A DNA stretch of 64,000 bases from Gammaproteobacteria bacterium (lineage in GTDB: Bacteria; Pseudomonadota; Gammaproteobacteria; Enterobacterales; Neiellaceae), in contig JAFOOX010000063.1 in the NCBI GenBank assembly GCA_017425245.1, forward strand, positions 1 to 64,000, written 5' to 3'. Of the stretch, positions 62,672-64,000 are shown piece by piece; position 1 is the stretch's first letter, and each line of letters opens with the position of its first letter. A model generated the notes under the pieces. That model was not told the origin of the DNA. It saw only the letters and a program-made list of their open reading frames with translations, and made no database searches. The position numbers were made by a program, and so were the translations under genes.

Positions 62672-63292
62672 TCAGCGTCGCAGGGCCAACACCGCAGTCC
62701 GCAAGCTCTCCAAATTACGGCGAGTGGCCTGACGCGGCAACAGCCAGCTGCCGCCAATGGCAGCGACGTTGGGTAAGGCCAAATAGGTAGCCGCATTACG
62801 ACTGTCAATGCCGCCAGTAGGAATGAAACGCACGTCGGCAAAAGGACCAGCCATAGCACTCAGCACCCCGGTTCCCCCCATTGCCGTCGCCGGAAAGAAC
62901 TTGAGCAGGCGATAACCGGCGGCACGAGCCACCATGATCTCCGATGGTGTCGCCACCCCGGGCAGCAGATAGTCATGACCCGCCGCCAGTAACTCCGGCG
63001 TCGACCCCGGAGACACGGCAAAGAGCGCGCCAGCTTCACGGGCGGCATGCAGCTGGCGCAGATCGCATACAGTTCCGGCACCGACCACCATATTCGGTAG
63101 TGCTTCACGGATGGCGCGAATGGCGGCCAGTGCCCGCGGGGTACGCAGGGTCACCTCGACCATGGGCACACCAACCGCACTAAGCATATCAGCCAGGGCG
63201 ATCGCCTCATCCACATCATGGACAACAGCAACAGGCAGGAGGGGCAGTTGCCGCCAGTGACATTCCAATTGTTCCAGCGGCGTTATCATCAT
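62672..63292 (-). CDS. eda: KDPG/KHG aldolase
   Basis: 206 aa class I aldolase of the Entner-Doudoroff pathway. VTLRTPRALAAIRAI with the catalytic Glu upstream (MVEVTLRT), VVGAGTV, SPGSTPELL and the Schiff-base Lys in LLKFFPATAMGG, plus FIPTGGID. It splits 2-keto-3-deoxy-6-phosphogluconate to pyruvate and glyceraldehyde-3-phosphate, the GapA substrate. Its ATG overlaps the glk stop, so it is translated in series with glk. Confidence 0.96.
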   Translation of the reverse strand: MMITPLEQLECHWRQLPLLPVAVVHDVDEAIALADMLSAVGVPMVEVTLRTPRALAAIRAIREALPNMVVGAGTVCDLRQLHAAREAGALFAVSPGSTPELLAAGHDYLLPGVATPSEIMVARAAGYRLLKFFPATAMGGTGVLSAMAGPFADVRFIPTGGIDSRNAATYLALPNVAAIGGSWLLPRQATRRNLESLRTAVLALRR

Positions 63293-64000
63293 CAGGCAGC
63301 CTCAATCTGCATCAGGTAAGCACGGGCACCAACCAGCCCAGGCTGTTCCTCGATCACCACAAAGGTCGGTATACGTCCATTGTAGGCAGTAAAGCGTCCC
63401 TTGGCTTCGAAACGCTGGCGGAAGGCGCTGTTTTCAAAGTAGCTGATAAAGCGTGGAACGATGCCGCCAGCCACGTACACGCCACCAAAGGCACCAAGGG
63501 TCAACGCCAAGTTACCAGCGACACTGCCGAGGATGGCGCAGAACGAAGCCAGAGTAGCCATAGCCACCGGGCAATGCTCATCAAGGGCGGCACTGGTGAT
63601 CTCGGATGCCTGGGTAAATACCGCTGGCTTCCCCAAGATCTCGGCCTGAGCTTCATAGATCTGGACAATACCAGGACCGGACAGCAGCTGCTCGACCGAC
63701 ACATGGGCATAGCGCTTCATCAGGAAACGCAGGATGGCAATCTCCTCCTCGCTGTTGGGCGCGAAATCAACATGCCCCCCCTCGCCCGGCAGCGCCTGCC
63801 ATTTACCGTCGACCTGCACCAGATGCGCAACCCCGAGGCCGGTGCCCGGCCCCAGCACCGCGATCGGCGCTCCGTACAACGGCGCACTGCCGCCCATCTG
63901 CACCGCCTGACTACGATCCAGATGGGGCAAGGACATGGCGATAGCGGTGTAGTCGTTGATCATGTGCAGAGAGCGCCAGCCCAGTTCAGCCTGGGTCAGC
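63292..64000 (-). CDS. glk: Glucokinase, 5' end beyond window
   Basis: Partial: 236 C-terminal codons, entering at the window edge with LTQAELGWRSLHMINDYTAIA. Glk landmarks: IAVLGPGTGLGVAHLVQ (phosphate), ALPGEGGHVDFAP, LSGPGIVQIYE, and LGAFGGVYVAGGIVPRF. It phosphorylates glucose from ATP. The N-terminal phosphate loop and first catalytic residues lie outside. The run glk-eda suggests an Entner-Doudoroff operon that may continue with edd upstream. Confidence 0.93.
   Translation of the reverse strand, partial: LTQAELGWRSLHMINDYTAIAMSLPHLDRSQAVQMGGSAPLYGAPIAVLGPGTGLGVAHLVQVDGKWQALPGEGGHVDFAPNSEEEIAILRFLMKRYAHVSVEQLLSGPGIVQIYEAQAEILGKPAVFTQASEITSAALDEHCPVAMATLASFCAILGSVAGNLALTLGAFGGVYVAGGIVPRFISYFENSAFRQRFEAKGRFTAYNGRIPTFVVIEEQPGLVGARAYLMQIEAA

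Overview
The window is about 62% GC and reads as a gammaproteobacterial chromosome. The gene order resembles Aeromonadales/Vibrionales: rnm(trpH)-yciO-scpA-scpB-rluB divergent from a trpEGD(CF)BA operon with separate trpG and trpD; seqA-pgm; ybfF-DUF2788-fldA-fur-glnS. A large Aeromonadaceae-like glycogen and maltodextrin locus follows. The family assignment is inference from gene order and protein similarity by eye. No tRNA, rRNA, CRISPR, integrase or complete transposon was recognised.

Layout. 1-480 is a non-coding repeat (copy A). 0.48-6.5 kb holds an acyltransferase, a YfgJ-type zinc ribbon, malFG without malE or malK, small unknown genes, rluF and a membrane protein. 6.7-14.1 kb holds a transglutaminase/DUF2126, ATP-grasp/alpha-E and transglutaminase cluster. 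14.1-21.7 kb is an accessory region with HEPN-type genes next to integron-attC-like sites, yefM-yoeB, a VOC protein, a secreted protein, a Fic protein and four more copies of the repeat. 21.7-26.0 kb is rluB-scpB-scpA-yciO-rnm. 26.0-34.0 kb is the trp operon with a readable leader-peptide attenuator, then a membrane protein and yciI. 34.2-43.3 kb holds two PEP-CTERM-like proteins, a GFA protein, an HD-GYP protein, a DTW protein, a low-molecular-weight phosphatase, a ydiJ-type D-2-hydroxyglutarate dehydrogenase and btuDC. 43.4-48.3 kb holds glgP, pgm and seqA. 48.4-53.5 kb holds ybfF, DUF2788, fldA, fur, glnS, a DUF2989 lipoprotein and msrB. 53.5-64 kb holds malQ-DUF4032-glgB-glgX, then gapA, eda and a truncated glk.

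Most of the right half forms one carbohydrate theme. MalQ and GlgP release and phosphorylyse glucan chains, GlgB and GlgX branch and debranch glycogen, Pgm links glucose-1-phosphate to glucose-6-phosphate, Glk feeds free glucose in, and Eda and GapA continue through Entner-Doudoroff and glycolysis.

The most unusual signal is a five-copy family (A 117-400, B 14240-14612 reverse, C 16663-16999, D 17726-18019, E 21192-21600). Each has a 167-171 nt core closed by the same helix with a TT/TT internal loop, then two further hairpins and a run of mini-hairpins. Helix sequences differ between copies while pairing is kept, and the G-U pairs I found favour one strand. This looks like a mobile or dispersed structured RNA. 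Its identity is not known to me.
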